Source: Argyresthia goedartella | Lineage: Eukaryota; Arthropoda; Insecta; Lepidoptera; Argyresthiidae | Assembly: GCA_949825045.1 (NCBI GenBank) | Contig: OX463827.1 | Span: 332,501-396,500 of the forward strand | Reading direction: 5' to 3' | DNA length: 64,000 nt | In this document: positions 41,268 to 51,599 of the stretch, in pieces | Layout: each line of letters opens with the position of its first letter | How positions within the stretch are numbered: position 1 is the stretch's first letter | Made by a program: the position numbers and the translations under genes | The notes under the pieces: model-generated | What the model was told of the DNA's origin: nothing | The model's database searches: none | What the model saw: the letters and a program-made list of their open reading frames with translations, nothing else

Positions 41268-41343
41268 TTTACCTTTCTAGGCTAAAGACTAGTCTGAGTT
41301 AGTTGCAATAAAGCACTCGGTACAATTACCAGTTAACGTCTTT
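41242..41343 (+). other. tRNA-Tyr 3' end joined to an extra R segment
   Basis: 41242-41261 reads AAATCCGGCTCGAAGGACCA, which corresponds to the T-loop-to-CCA end of insect tRNA-Tyr. The CCA is not genomically encoded, so the source was mature tRNA. 41249-41261 is the exact reverse complement of this element's own PBS, and the match to the tRNA continues seven bases beyond it. Directly after, 41262-41343 is an 82-nt copy of 35376-35457, the LTR part between inferred transcription start and poly(A) site. The gag-pol frame reads through the tRNA part and stops five bases after it. Confidence 0.85.
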
Positions 41344-41367
41344 TCCCTGTTGGTTGATTTGGCAGCA

Positions 41368-41580
41368 TGTACAAGCATGCACATCGTTGGTATTCACTGT
41401 ACTTTTATAACCTAGATAATTATTGTAAATTAAGCATAACACGTAGTTTACCTTTCTAGGCTAAAGACTAGTCTGAGTTAGTTGCAATAAAGCACTCGGT
41501 ACAATTACCAGTTAACGTCTTTCCTTCGGAACCTACAACATACATCCTACAACAACACGTTACGAGCTAAGGCTCGTACA
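41368..41580 (+). repeat. 3' LTR of the young BEL/Pao element
   Basis: Identical to the 5' LTR over 213 bp. The 24 nt before it (41344-41367) hold no purine-rich tract, unlike a normal plus-strand priming site. Confidence 0.95.
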
Positions 41581-42216
41581 GTATGAGTTAAATCTGGCTA
41601 CCCATTTTTGATAGAGCTAGACCTTGAATCTGTGAGTTATAAAGTATCTCTTCTACCTTAAATCAGTCTTAAAAATATCAAACTCACAACATTTAAAATT
41701 TAACTACTAACTATTACCTTCAATTACTCAAAACTCACAACATTTAAAATTTAACTACTAACTATTACCTTAAATTAGTCTAATATTACATAATCACAGT
41801 GATATTTGGTTTCTTGGTTTCCATAATTTTCTTTATCATCATTAAATATAACTTATTAAAGCCTCTGGTTAAAATTACTCGTATTAACCGTGCCGTCAAA
41901 CTATCTGCAATTCTTTGATGAATTCTTGATTACATTTTTTTTGTATTTATTTTTCTCTTCTAAATTTTTATTCCGAGAAATCTCTGCGTCTAACGATTGT
42001 TGCATTCTCTTTGATGCAACATTCCTTTGTTCTTTTTTGTAAGAATTTTCGGCTTATTAACCAGTAATCCGCAAGGTGCGTCGTCAATAAGCTAAGAAAT
42101 TAGAGTTTTATATAAGCCGAGTTTAGAGTTTTCGGAGCTTCTGTTGATTCGAAAAATTCTTGTGGGGGAGGTAATATCCCTTCATCTGTTACTTCTAAAA
42201 AATAAAGAACACTATT

Positions 42217-42759
42217 TGTTCGATTCCAAATCGATATTCGATCGATGGTTTCTGAACGGCCATTTTTAATTTGACGTTAGCTGTCAATCAGGCAGTTTTG
42301 ACAACTGACAGACGAAAGCCCTCGCAATGTAAACGCGGTTTGGTTAGGGGTTGAAATTAAATCGCAGGGCATCTGGAATGTATTCGGGATTCCCTCAGGA
42401 TTGTTAATATAGCTGAGTGTGTTGTTGTCTCTCGAACCAGATAAAGTTCAGATTTTCGTGCCCGATTTGTATTTACCACGTAGAACAAAATCTGTGTTGG
42501 AACACTGTGCTCATTGAAGCTGGCCCGCCAGTCATACCTGGTTGGCTGAAGAACCTGTCTACCAAGAAGAGCCTAGGGTGCACCCGGGCCTTGCAGAGAG
42601 ACAGTTGACGGGACCGAAGCACAGACCAGGTTAGATCTACCCAACATAACTTCAGCTCGGTGAATCGCCGACGTTCATCACTTCTTGGCACCTGATCGTC
42701 ACGCTACCTCGTAGCTCATGGGCCCCTACGAGGTCATTAGGTGCTGAGAAGCCTGAACA
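42217..42759 (+). repeat. 5' LTR
   Basis: TGTTCGATTCC...GCCTGAACA, 543 bp. Contains the palindromic TCGATATTCGATCGATGG block near the start and GAGGTAGCG/CTCGTAGCTC-type inverted text near the end. Confidence 0.95.
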
Positions 42760-42762
42760 TTT

Positions 42763-42782
42763 TGGTAGCAGAGCGTGGTTTC
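42763..42782 (+). promoter_or_regulatory. Primer-binding site, initiator tRNA-Met
   Basis: TGGTAGCAGAGCGTGGTTTC, three bases after the LTR. Its complement ends in CTCTGCTA plus CCA, the 3' end of eukaryotic initiator tRNA-Met (acceptor AGCAGAG). It differs from the tRNA-Tyr primer of the element at 35303, which separates the two lineages. Confidence 0.8.
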
Positions 42783-43296
42783 CTGAGATTTGCAGCCGTC
42801 AAGGGCTCCAGGAAGGCACGATTTGGGACTATCAATCTGTAGGTATAGGCGGTTAAGTAACTGGTTGTTCCTATATCCACATAGATTGGTAGTATTGTAA
42901 GCTATAAGTCTATTGCTGGTAGTAGACAGACAGATATTGAATTGAAATTTGCATTGAAACACCAGTTAGTCAATCTATTAGTGGTCTAGTAATGCTATTG
43001 AATGAATGTTTTGGTTAACATAGGTAGTTACATCTATTGATAGCAGGCTATTACATTGTTTTCAGGTTATAGCAATTTATAACTTGAACTAATATTGACT
43101 ATCTGTGTGTGTTATAATGATAAAGGGAAACTAAATTGTATTTACAGAATTTATATAGATATAAAACTCGGTTCCTATTGTTTAAGGAAAACAACATTGT
43201 TTAAGTTGTGGTTTAGGGTTCCCTCGTTTGGGTTGTAGACTGGAGAGTCCAATAAAATTGAGTTACTGCAAATTGTGAGTAAGTATCGTTCCGATC

Positions 43297-45120
43297 ATGT
43301 CGTTATCTGAAATCCAGAAGGGTGTTTCTAAGGAACTCAGATGGTTTTCCTCCGCACACGGTCTGATAGACCGTTTAGATAGGCATGATGTGGTATTGGA
43401 GCGGTCTATGGACGTTAAGGAACGTTACAATAGGGTGCTCGAATTGTCCGCGCAGGCGGAATCAGTTGATGGTTGTGCACCTGACAGGCTATCACGGTTG
43501 ATAGGGGATGTCGACCAATGTATGGAGATGGCAGCTGCTATCACGCAGAAGGCTGCGGACATACGTAGACAGCGCGAGTCCAGCCATGATGGTGACATTG
43601 AAGCACCTCTGCCGCATCAGGGATCGGGGTCCAGGTTACCTGCCATAACTATGCCTACTTTTGACGGCGTGTCCGGTGAATGGATGAGCTTCATCAATCT
43701 GTTCGACAGTTTGGTGCACTTGCGATCGGACATTACCAAGTCTGTCATGATGGCTCAGCTGGTGGCAGCATTGAGGGGTGAGCCTAGGGAGCTGGTCGCT
43801 CATTTGACAGTTACGGAGGGTAACTATGAGACGGCCAGGCAATTGTTGGTCAGACGTTACAACAACAAACGGAGGTTGGCCGATGCCCAACTGAACCGTT
43901 TGTTCAGCATCCCGGTTGTGAACAAGGTCGGGGCCATACAGACGGAGGTTTTGAACCCATTGTTGTCCGTCACCAAGGCTCTAGAGAATCTTGGACTTCC
44001 GGTTGGTGAATGATCGTACCTACTGTTGTACATTGTACTTTCCCGCCTACCCGCTGACGTGCAGACTCGTTTCGAACAGTCTCACGGGAGGTCGGCCGAG
44101 GACCTGCCCGCCTTCTCCGACTTGGTCGGATTTTTGGAACAGGAGGCTCGACGGGCAGAGAATTTGGGGTTGACGGTCACCCATCCTTCGGAGCCACAGA
44201 GAGCTGCCGGGAGCGCTGTGAGTAGGGGCCCTCCGACGAGGAAGGACCGCACCAACCGGCAGTCGTATGGGACTGTGAGTGAATTGACCCCACATGGTGA
44301 GACCTGCCCATGTTGTAGGCAGATTGGCCATGCTGTGGCCAATTGCAATAAGTTCGGGGAACTTAGGGTTCAGGGACGGCGCCGGATGGCCAAGCAGCGG
44401 AGCTGATGTTTCCTGTGCCTCGGGCCACACATGGCTAGGGACTGCACACGCACACAAATGTGCGGATATTGTGGTGGGCCCCACAACAATCTGTTGTGCA
44501 TGAACCAGTCCGGCCAACAGCCACCACAGGGCCGTACCCAGGGTGACACGGCATGGGGCCCTGAGAATTCGTTTGCAACTCGGAGCGCAACTCAGGGGCC
44601 AACGTCCCCACGTGCACAGGGCAGTACTAGGGTGCAGGGCCGCACTCAGGGTCATCACATGGGGGGCCCTGAGTTTTCGGTTGCGACTCAGCATCCGACT
44701 CAGCGGGCAATGGGGCCACAAGCACGCGGCCACCCAGGGGTGCAGGGCCGCACTCAGGGTCATCACATGGGGAGCCCTGAGTTTTCGGTTGCGACTCAGC
44801 ATCCGACTCAGCGGGACATTGGGTGTGTTGAGCAGGCCGTAACAGGCGGGTGGCATGGGACACCTTCGAGCTATGCGGGTGCGGTTCGGACGCCGCCTCA
44901 GTTGTCGCCCCGCTCGTCGCCTCGTCCTCGTCGGTCAGATGTGATGTCCCCCCCGCTCATGGAGCGGCTACGGTTGAATTCACGCCCACCCCCCTTTACG
45001 GGGAATCGTAGGGTGGCAATGGAACCGGCGCGTGGGCCATTTGTACAATGGGACCCTCTGGCGTATAGCTGCATACCTGATCGGTTACAGGCAGAGTGGG
45101 GCCCCGGGGGCCCTCGCTAG
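43297..45120 (+). pseudogene. BEL/Pao gag, two breaks
   Basis: Three consecutive pieces: 43297-44013 (MSLSEIQKGV...; DUF1759-like core with MPTFDGVSGEWMSF), a frameshift, 44026-44406 (SRLPADVQTRFEQ; knuckle CPCCRQIGHAVANC), a TGA, and 44431-45120 (CFLCLGPHMARDC and CGYCGG knuckles). The last piece includes a Gly/Gln/His-rich stretch repeated in tandem. The stop at 44404 is what deamination of a CGA codon would give; the terminal TAG at 45118 may be another transition. The wild-type product forms the particle that packages RNA. Confidence 0.85.
44627..44830 (+). repeat. Tandem duplication of about 114 bp within gag
   Basis: GTGCAGGGCCGCACTCAGGG followed by TCATCACATGGGG and GCGACTCAGCATCCGACTCA occurs at about 44630 and again at about 44744, giving a repeated QGRTQGHHMG.PEFSVATQ peptide. 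It lies in the low-complexity tail behind the zinc knuckles. Confidence 0.85.
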
Positions 45121-48100
45121 GAATTTGCGGCCCAACCATTTGTTGCCCCCCAACCGGAGACGGTGGTGTTACCGATCGCCTCTGTGCTTGTTTGGGATTT
45201 GGCGGGCAACTCAACATACGTTCGCGCCCTATTAGATTCTGGAGCTCAGGGCTGCATTGTATCGAATGATTTAGCAAAATGGTTGGGCCTCAAGGTAAAT
45301 AGGTATAATAAATCGATACGAGGCGTGGGGTATGTTACGGTTACGAATGTAGTTGGTCAATCGGTGATCACGTTCTCTCCACGTTATGACATTTTGACAA
45401 AAACATCCGTGCAAGCTTTAGTAATGACGCATGTCATGGGCAGTCACCCCTTGGTGAAGTTGAATCCGGCCGTGCGATTCCGTTGGCGGATCCCGATTTT
45501 GACACTCCAGCCCCGGTCGACCTGCTCCTGGGAGCAGACGTTCTGGGTAGGTTTCTGTTGTCGGATCGGCGAGTTCTTCAGTCGGACGGGTTGATTGCTG
45601 TGGATACTATGTTTGGTCACGTGATCATGGGTCCGGCATTGCCAATGGTTAGGCCTGCCGAGTCAGATGGCATACTTATTGGCTCAGCGTTGTCAGACGC
45701 TATCCAACGTTTCTGGGAGATAGAGGAACCTCCCACCGTTCGTCAGAATCGACGCAGACGAAGAAGAGTGCGAGTTGTTTTACCAGAATAGTACTGGTCG
45801 CCTTCGTTCTGGTCGTTTTGTAACTCGACTGCCTTTTAGGGCCAATCGACCGCCACTAGGAGAATCTAGGAAGATGGCTGAGACGAGATTGATGTCGATG
45901 GAGCGTAGGATGTAAAGGGGCGCCGTATTTAAACAAAAATACGTCGATTTCATGAGGGAGTATGAGTCGTTAGGACACATGTCGGTATCGGGTGTGGACT
46001 GGAGATCTGAGGATCATTGTTTCCTTCCACACCATGCCGTCCTGCGAACCCCTACCGGCAAGATTCGAGTTGTTTTTGATGGGTCAGCACCTACCTCGAA
46101 CGGGATGTCCCTGAATCAGTGTCTACATTCGGGACCCAAGTTGAGTCGTGATATTTCGGATATTCTCACGAGCTTTCGGAGACACCAGATTGTATTTGTC
46201 GCAGACATTCGGATGATGTTTCGGCAAACGGTAATTCATCCGGCTGACAGAAGGTATCAGTTGATACTTTGGCGTGAGTCCATGGCCGAGCCAGTCAAGG
46301 TCTATGAGTTAAACACGAACACGTATGGGTTACGGTCTAGCCCGTATTTGGCGATGCGTACCCTGCGGGAGTTGGCGTCGCGTGACCGTGTGAGCTATCC
46401 TAGAGCCACCGCTATCCTGGAGCAAGATTTGTACGTCGATGACGTCTGCACAGGGGCAGCCAGTGTAGAGGAAGCTCTGGACCGACGTGACGAGCTCATT
46501 CAATTGCTGGAACAAGGCGGCTTTGAACTACGCAAGTGAATGTCCAACTCCCCTGAGTTGATGGCTGGTCTCCCAGATGAGTTTCAACAAGACCCGCACG
46601 TTTTTGAGAATCCTGACAACCCTAACATGTTGTCAGTGCTTGGAATTCAGTACCGGCCCGTCCATGATGAGATTACCTATCGGGTGGTTTTAGAAACACC
46701 GAAGGCCTGGACGAAGCGGTCAGTACTGTCAACGATTGCGAGAACGTTCGACCCGAATGGATGGATTTCTCCAGTCACCTTTGCTCTCAAATGTTTTATG
46801 CAAAGGCTATGGGCGGCTCAGTTGACCTGGGACACCCACCTCTCAGGTGATTTGTTGACTGATTGGACGTGAATGTTCACCTCGCTATCGGACATAAATA
46901 ATGTATCGCTGCCGAGGAAATTTGTCCCTGCTGGGGATTACAGGGCAACCCTTCACGGGTTTTGTGATGCCTCTGAACGAGGGTTTGCGGCAGCGGTTTA
47001 TTTGCGAACCGTCACCTCCACCGGGGAGGTCGACGTGCGTTTGGTTTTGGCAAAAAGCAAGGTAGCGCCTATTCGGACAAGGACGACGATTCCAAAACTG
47101 GAACTGTCCGGGGCTGCTCTTTTGACCAAACTTTTGAATCACACTCTAACAGTGTTGCGTGGGTCAGTGGTTTTGGAGGATACGGTGTACGCTTGGACGG
47201 ACAGCCAGATTGTTTTGTGCTGGCTGAAGGCTTCGGTCCATAACTTAGAGGTTTTTGTTGCGAACCGTGTCTCCCAGATTGTGTCGTCTGAGGTCCCACT
47301 GACCTGGAGACATGTACCAGGAGAATTGAACCCGTCTGATTGTGCATCCAGGGGATGTCGGGCTCCTGAACTCGTTAGACACCATTTGTGGTGGGGACCA
47401 CCCTGGCTTGCCAAGAGAGAATCGGACTGGCCCCACAGCCATCTAGTAGTATCTTCGGATCATGGCCCCAGAGCGGCCTTGCATGTTACCCAGAAGGCTG
47501 AGGACCCTGACGCCGGGTTTCTGCTGGACCGGTACAGCTCACTTGACAAGTTGATAAACGTGTCCACTTGGATTAGGAGATTCGCTCGAAATTGTCGTAC
47601 TCCTCGCGATCAGCGAACGTTGAACCCTATTCTGACTCCGGCAGAGCGAAACGAGTCGCTGTTGAATTTGGTCCGGTTGGTACAGTCCTCGAAGTTTGGG
47701 GCAGAATTGGAGATTATACGAAGTGGACGTTCGAAATTGAAGGGAGCCGTCGCGCGTCTCAACCCCTTTGTTGATTCGATCGGGTTACTTCGGGTAGGAG
47801 GAAGATTGCGCAATGCGAATCTGTCGTATTCGGCTCGTCACCCACTTCTGCTTCCCAAGGGGGGACACTTAGTTGAATTGCTGGTGACTGATCGTCATAT
47901 TAAAAACGCGCATGCCGGCTGTAACTCGTTGTTGGCCACGCTCCAGCGGGAGTTTTGGATCTTATCTGCCCGCCGTGTCATACGGAACGTCGTGTTTCGG
48001 TGCATGCCTTGTTATCGACTTAAGGCTGCCACAATGCAACCTCTCATGAGGGACTTGCCCCCTGATCGTGTGAATGAGGTCAGACCGCTTTCAGGTGTTG

Positions 48101-48996
48101 GTACGGATTTTGCAGGACCGTTTATGGTGAAGAGTTCACGATTGCGTACCGCTAAGCAATACAAGGCGTACCTATGTGTGTTTGTTTGTTTATCCACCAA
48201 GGCGGTACATCTCGAGCTCGTTGCTGATCTCTCGACAGAGGCTTTCATTGCTTTTTTGGATAGGTTTGTTTCTCGAAGGGGACTTCCAACTTTGATCCGC
48301 TCTGATAACGGCACTAACTACATCGGTGCGGAACGATACTTACGAGAGATAGTCAACTTTTTGAATGTAAATAAAGTGGATATTGGAACGGCCCTCTCCC
48401 GTCGGGGTATACAGTGGACCTTCAGACCACCGATTTGCCCCCACTGGGGTGGGATTTTTGAAGCCGTAATTAAGTCAGCTAAGACGCACTTAGGGCGTAT
48501 AGTAGGTCAGACCGCGCTGACTTTTGAGGAGCTCGCGACATTGTTTTGTAAGATCGAGGCCGTTCTCAATTCGCGACCGTTGTGTCCGCTCAGCTCGGAT
48601 CCAAATGACCTGGAGGCTCTGACCCCAGGCCATTTCTTGATAGGACAGTCACTTAATGCGTTGCCCGAGCACCCCTTCGAGGGAGTGAAATTGTGTCGGT
48701 TGTCAAGGTATCAGATGTTGCAGCAGTTTACTCAGAATTTCTGGAAGCGTTGGTCGCTCGAGTATCTGCATATCTTACAACAGCGCCTTAAGTGGACTGA
48801 CAAAACTAGCCCCCCTAGTGTTGGTGACCTCGTTCTGGTTAAGGATGCTAACCTACCGCCACTACGTTGGCGCAGGGGGCGCATTGTTAACTTGTTCCCT
48901 GGCAAGGACGGGACCCCCCGGTCTGCAGAGGTTCTAGTAGGAGGCTCGGTTCTAAAACGAGCGGTAGCAACGTTGTCTCGGCTGCCCGTAGATTAG
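45121..48996 (+). pseudogene. BEL/Pao pol, several nonsense codons and shifts
   Basis: The protease piece 45163-45594 (RALLDSGAQGC) shifts to 45483-45791 (VDLLLGADVLG; FWEIEE). After two breaks, RT 45952-46539 has VFDGSAPT, VADIRMMF and the catalytic YVDD (about 46434). TGA at 46537 and TGA at 46870 stand where Trp is expected. The piece 46873-48996 (707 codons) holds RNase H (GFCDASE; TDSQIVLCWL), the H2C2 finger (HIKNAHAG...CMPC), integrase (VGTDFAGP, SDNGTNYIG, GGIFEAVIKS) and an intact DUF5641 tail ending AVATLSRLPVD. The breaks are few and mostly point changes, so it was active not long ago. Confidence 0.9.
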
Positions 48997-49028
48997 GGGA
49001 CAGGTGGGTGCCTGTCCGGGCGGGTGAT

Positions 49029-49571
49029 TGTTCGATTCCAAATCGATATTCGATCGATGGTTTCTGAACGGCCATTTTTAATTTGACGTTAGCTGTCAAT
49101 CAGGCAGTTTTGACAACTGACAGACGAAAGCCCTCGCAATGTAAACGCGTTTTGGTTAGGGGTTGAAATTAAATCGCAGGGCATCTGGAATGTATTCGGG
49201 ATTCCCTCAGGATTGTTAATATAGCTGAGTGTGATGTTGTCTCTCGAACCAGATAAAGTTCGGATTTTCGTGCCCGATTTGTATTTACCACGTAGAACAT
49301 AACCTGTGTTGGAACACTGTGCTCATTGAAGCTGGCCCGCCAGTTATACCTAGTTGGCTGAAGAACCTGTCTACCAAGAAGAGCCTAGGGTGCACCCGGG
49401 CCTTGCAAAAAGACAGTTGACGGGACCGAAGCACAGACCAGGTTAGATCTACCCCACATAACTTCAGCTCGGTGAATCGCCGACGTTCATCACTTCTTGG
49501 CACCTGATCGTCACGCTACCTCGTAGCTCATGGGCCCCTACGAGGTCATTAGGTGCTGAGAAGCCTGAACA
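49029..49571 (+). repeat. 3' LTR
   Basis: 543 bp, same limits as the 5' LTR. The preceding sequence GTCCGGGCGGGTGAT (49014-49028) is the probable plus-strand priming region. Confidence 0.95.
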
Positions 49572-50567
49572 CTATTATTAGTAGGCAATAGTTTTCAAAA
49601 CTGTTAAAAAAAATGTTTTGAAATAAGATAGGTACATAACATTTAAAATAAACTAAATCCCTACACATTTCATTGAAAAGTCATCTGACACTCAAAATGC
49701 ATAAGGTCGAAAAACCAGTAAGTGAAACTTCAATAAATTTCTTATGGTTCTAGTTTGCCATATGATATTCAACCCTAGGTGGGTCGGATATTAATTTCCT
49801 TCACCGTACATATAAAGTTACTTTACTTACCAATCTCAATCACATTTCTTATTTCTGGCACAGCTATACATGACGGGCTGGATGTATCCTCTGAAATTAA
49901 AAACAAATAGATTAATGAAAGGACCTCGCTTAGTCAACTAAAGGACTTAAGATTTAGATCAGGGGGTGGGTGTGGTAACAATGCATAGGGGTACACTATG
50001 TCAAATACATTCATACTCACCAATCTGAATATCTTCACCCATCTCAATAATGTCCTTAACTATTTGTGTTGACTCCGCAACATTTTACTCGCTACCCGTA
50101 CTGCCTGAAATAAAAAAGTATTAAGTGACAGAGGGTCAGATATTCACCGAGGAACTAATATGAGTATGGGTTATGTTAGCTACATTTACTTACCAAAGAC
50201 GAACTTCTTTGACTCCTGCAGTCCGGGTGGCAAGGGATGATTTACTTAAAAGTTTTAAAACCATTGCATCTTCTTGGGTAAATTGGTCTGGAGGAGAGCC
50301 ATCACCAGTCATATTTGCTGCTCTGTTCACCAATGCCTTCTTTTTTTGAACTTCGACTTCTGATCATGCCATGTCTAAAATCAATATGAAACTATTACCG
50401 AACTGACAATGAATGACTGATATTGTCTAGGAAGTATTGTATGGGTTAGTATATTTTATGCTTACTTTTTTCCACTCTTCTGGAGACTTATTCGCTCCAG
50501 GAATCTAATTTAATTCAGCAGCCAATTTCTCCCACCTCGCTGCTGGTAAAAGACGCTGAAAACGCTT

Positions 50568-51195
50568 GGGTTGATTTTTTGGGGAAACTCTACGGACAAG
50601 GAAATTATTTTTAAGGCGCAGAAACGCTGCATTAGATCAATGTGTAAACTTAAAACAATTGATAGTTGTAGACCATTTTTTAAGAAACTCAACCTGCTTA
50701 CTTTGCCCTCGCTTTATATTTTTGAGATAGCAGTCTTTGTAAAGACAAATCCGAAATATTTTGTTGCAATCTCCACAATACGAGACAAAGGTCTTCGCAC
50801 GCAACATCGCCACAGGCTGCTTTTACCACGATGCAGGACCGCATTGATGAGAAAAGGTGTTTTATTTATGGCTCCAATTATATATAATAAGGTGCCAAAT
50901 GATATTAAGGACATGCATTTAAATTTATTCAAAAGTAGTTTATTTAAGTTACTAATTGATAAATGTTACTACAGAATTATTGACTTTTTAGAGGATAAAA
51001 CAATTTAATCTAATTTAATTTGACATTTAATCACAACAATTTTATAATTTGATTTGACATAACTATTGCATGCTTGCAGGAATATTCATACGCCCAGATG
51101 GGCAGCACATGGAATGCACTGAAACTCTGTATATAAAGATCTATTTTATTTACCCATGTACATGAATAAACGATACTTTACTTTACTTTACTTTA
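50568..51195 (+). mobile_element. 5'-truncated LINE inserted in exon A of the Myb/SANT gene
   Basis: The open frame 50571-51008 encodes the last 145 residues of a Jockey-superfamily RT (IFWGNSTDKEIIFKAQKRC, FMAPIIYNKVPNDIK, YRIIDFLEDKT). A 3' UTR with AATAAA and a (CTTTA)n tail at 51174-51195 follow. The Myb/SANT-like frame is recognisable on both sides in the opposite strand. A short GTTTT repeat may be the target duplication. Confidence 0.85.
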
Positions 51196-51599
51196 AAACT
51201 TCCCTTTTGGGGAGCTTTTCGGGTAACTGTAGGATGCGGTTTTCTGTGTTTTTTAACTGTATTTTCCATAATTTGGGAGTTTATTTTGCTTTTACTTTAA
51301 AACGCAACGACAAAAATGAAAATAGATGTCAGTCAATGTCAACGTCATCACTCCTCCATGCTTGCGGTCTGTTACACCTAAATTTTTTATTTTATTTTAT
51401 TGCAAAAGAGTGAGATTTTGATAATTTAGTTACTATTCTGAACATATTAGTTACTTAAAGAGTTATTGCATTGAGATTTAGAAATATAACATGATAAATT
51501 TGTATTTTTCTCTATAAATCTTACAATGTAACACAGTCGAGAAAAGTTAAATTGTTCGAGAAAACGGAACGATTCCTTATTTGGTTCCATAGACACGAA

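Larger units (their letters stand above)
35303..41580 (+). mobile_element. Young BEL/Pao LTR retrotransposon with a chimeric 3' end
   Basis: The 6278-bp element has 213-bp LTRs (35303-35515, 41368-41580) that are identical by eye. A perfect 5-bp duplication GTATG (35298-35302, 41581-41585) flanks it. The same locus without insertion is present in the duplicate (63846-63850). Order: LTR, PBS for tRNA-Tyr, leader minisatellite, one gag-pol ORF, a 20-nt tRNA-Tyr 3'-end sequence, an extra copy of the R segment, 24 nt without a polypurine tract, LTR. Identical LTRs and an uninterrupted ORF make it a recent insertion. Confidence 0.95.
42217..49571 (+). mobile_element. BEL/Pao LTR retrotransposon, complete but mutated
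   Basis: The 7355 bp are flanked by a perfect CTATT duplication (42212-42216, 49572-49576). LTRs are 543 bp each (42217-42759, 49029-49571) with about ten differences by eye (near 2%), so it is older than the element at 35303. It belongs to the family of the solo LTR at 2134. Its insertion site is the last intron of the Harbinger Myb/SANT gene, 18 bp upstream of the exon E acceptor. Confidence 0.95.
41842..51269 (-). pseudogene. Harbinger-associated Myb/SANT-like gene, five exons, split by two retroelements
   Basis: Read on the minus strand. Exon A starts at ATG 51269 (MENTVKKHRKPHPTVTRK), is cut by a LINE (50568-51195) and continues with RWEKLAAELN.IPGANKSPEEWKK to a GTAAG donor at 50465. 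Exon B 50374-50194 (ACMTGDGSPP-type text: NMTGDGSPPDQFTQEDAMVL). Exon C 50104-50021 (ESTQIVKDIIEMGEDIQI). Exon D 49890-49831. Exon E 42194-41842 (VTDEGILPPPQEFFEST...ENATIVRRRDFSE). Each boundary has AG acceptors and GTRAG donors. The pattern fits the Myb/SANT DNA-binding protein that Harbinger elements carry beside the transposase for nuclear import and TIR binding. A stop in exon A, a frameshift in B and stops in C and E disable it. The BEL/Pao element 42217-49571 sits in the last intron. Confidence 0.75.

Noticed and set aside
41262..41343. Third, truncated LTR from a tandem insertion
   Set aside because: It lacks U3 and U5, and both ends coincide with the inferred transcription start and poly(A) sites, so an RNA-level origin fits better than DNA recombination between LTRs.
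44047..44856. 269-codon minus-strand frame opposite gag
   Set aside because: Antisense shadow of the GC-rich, repeated gag tail; the sense strand carries the zinc knuckles.
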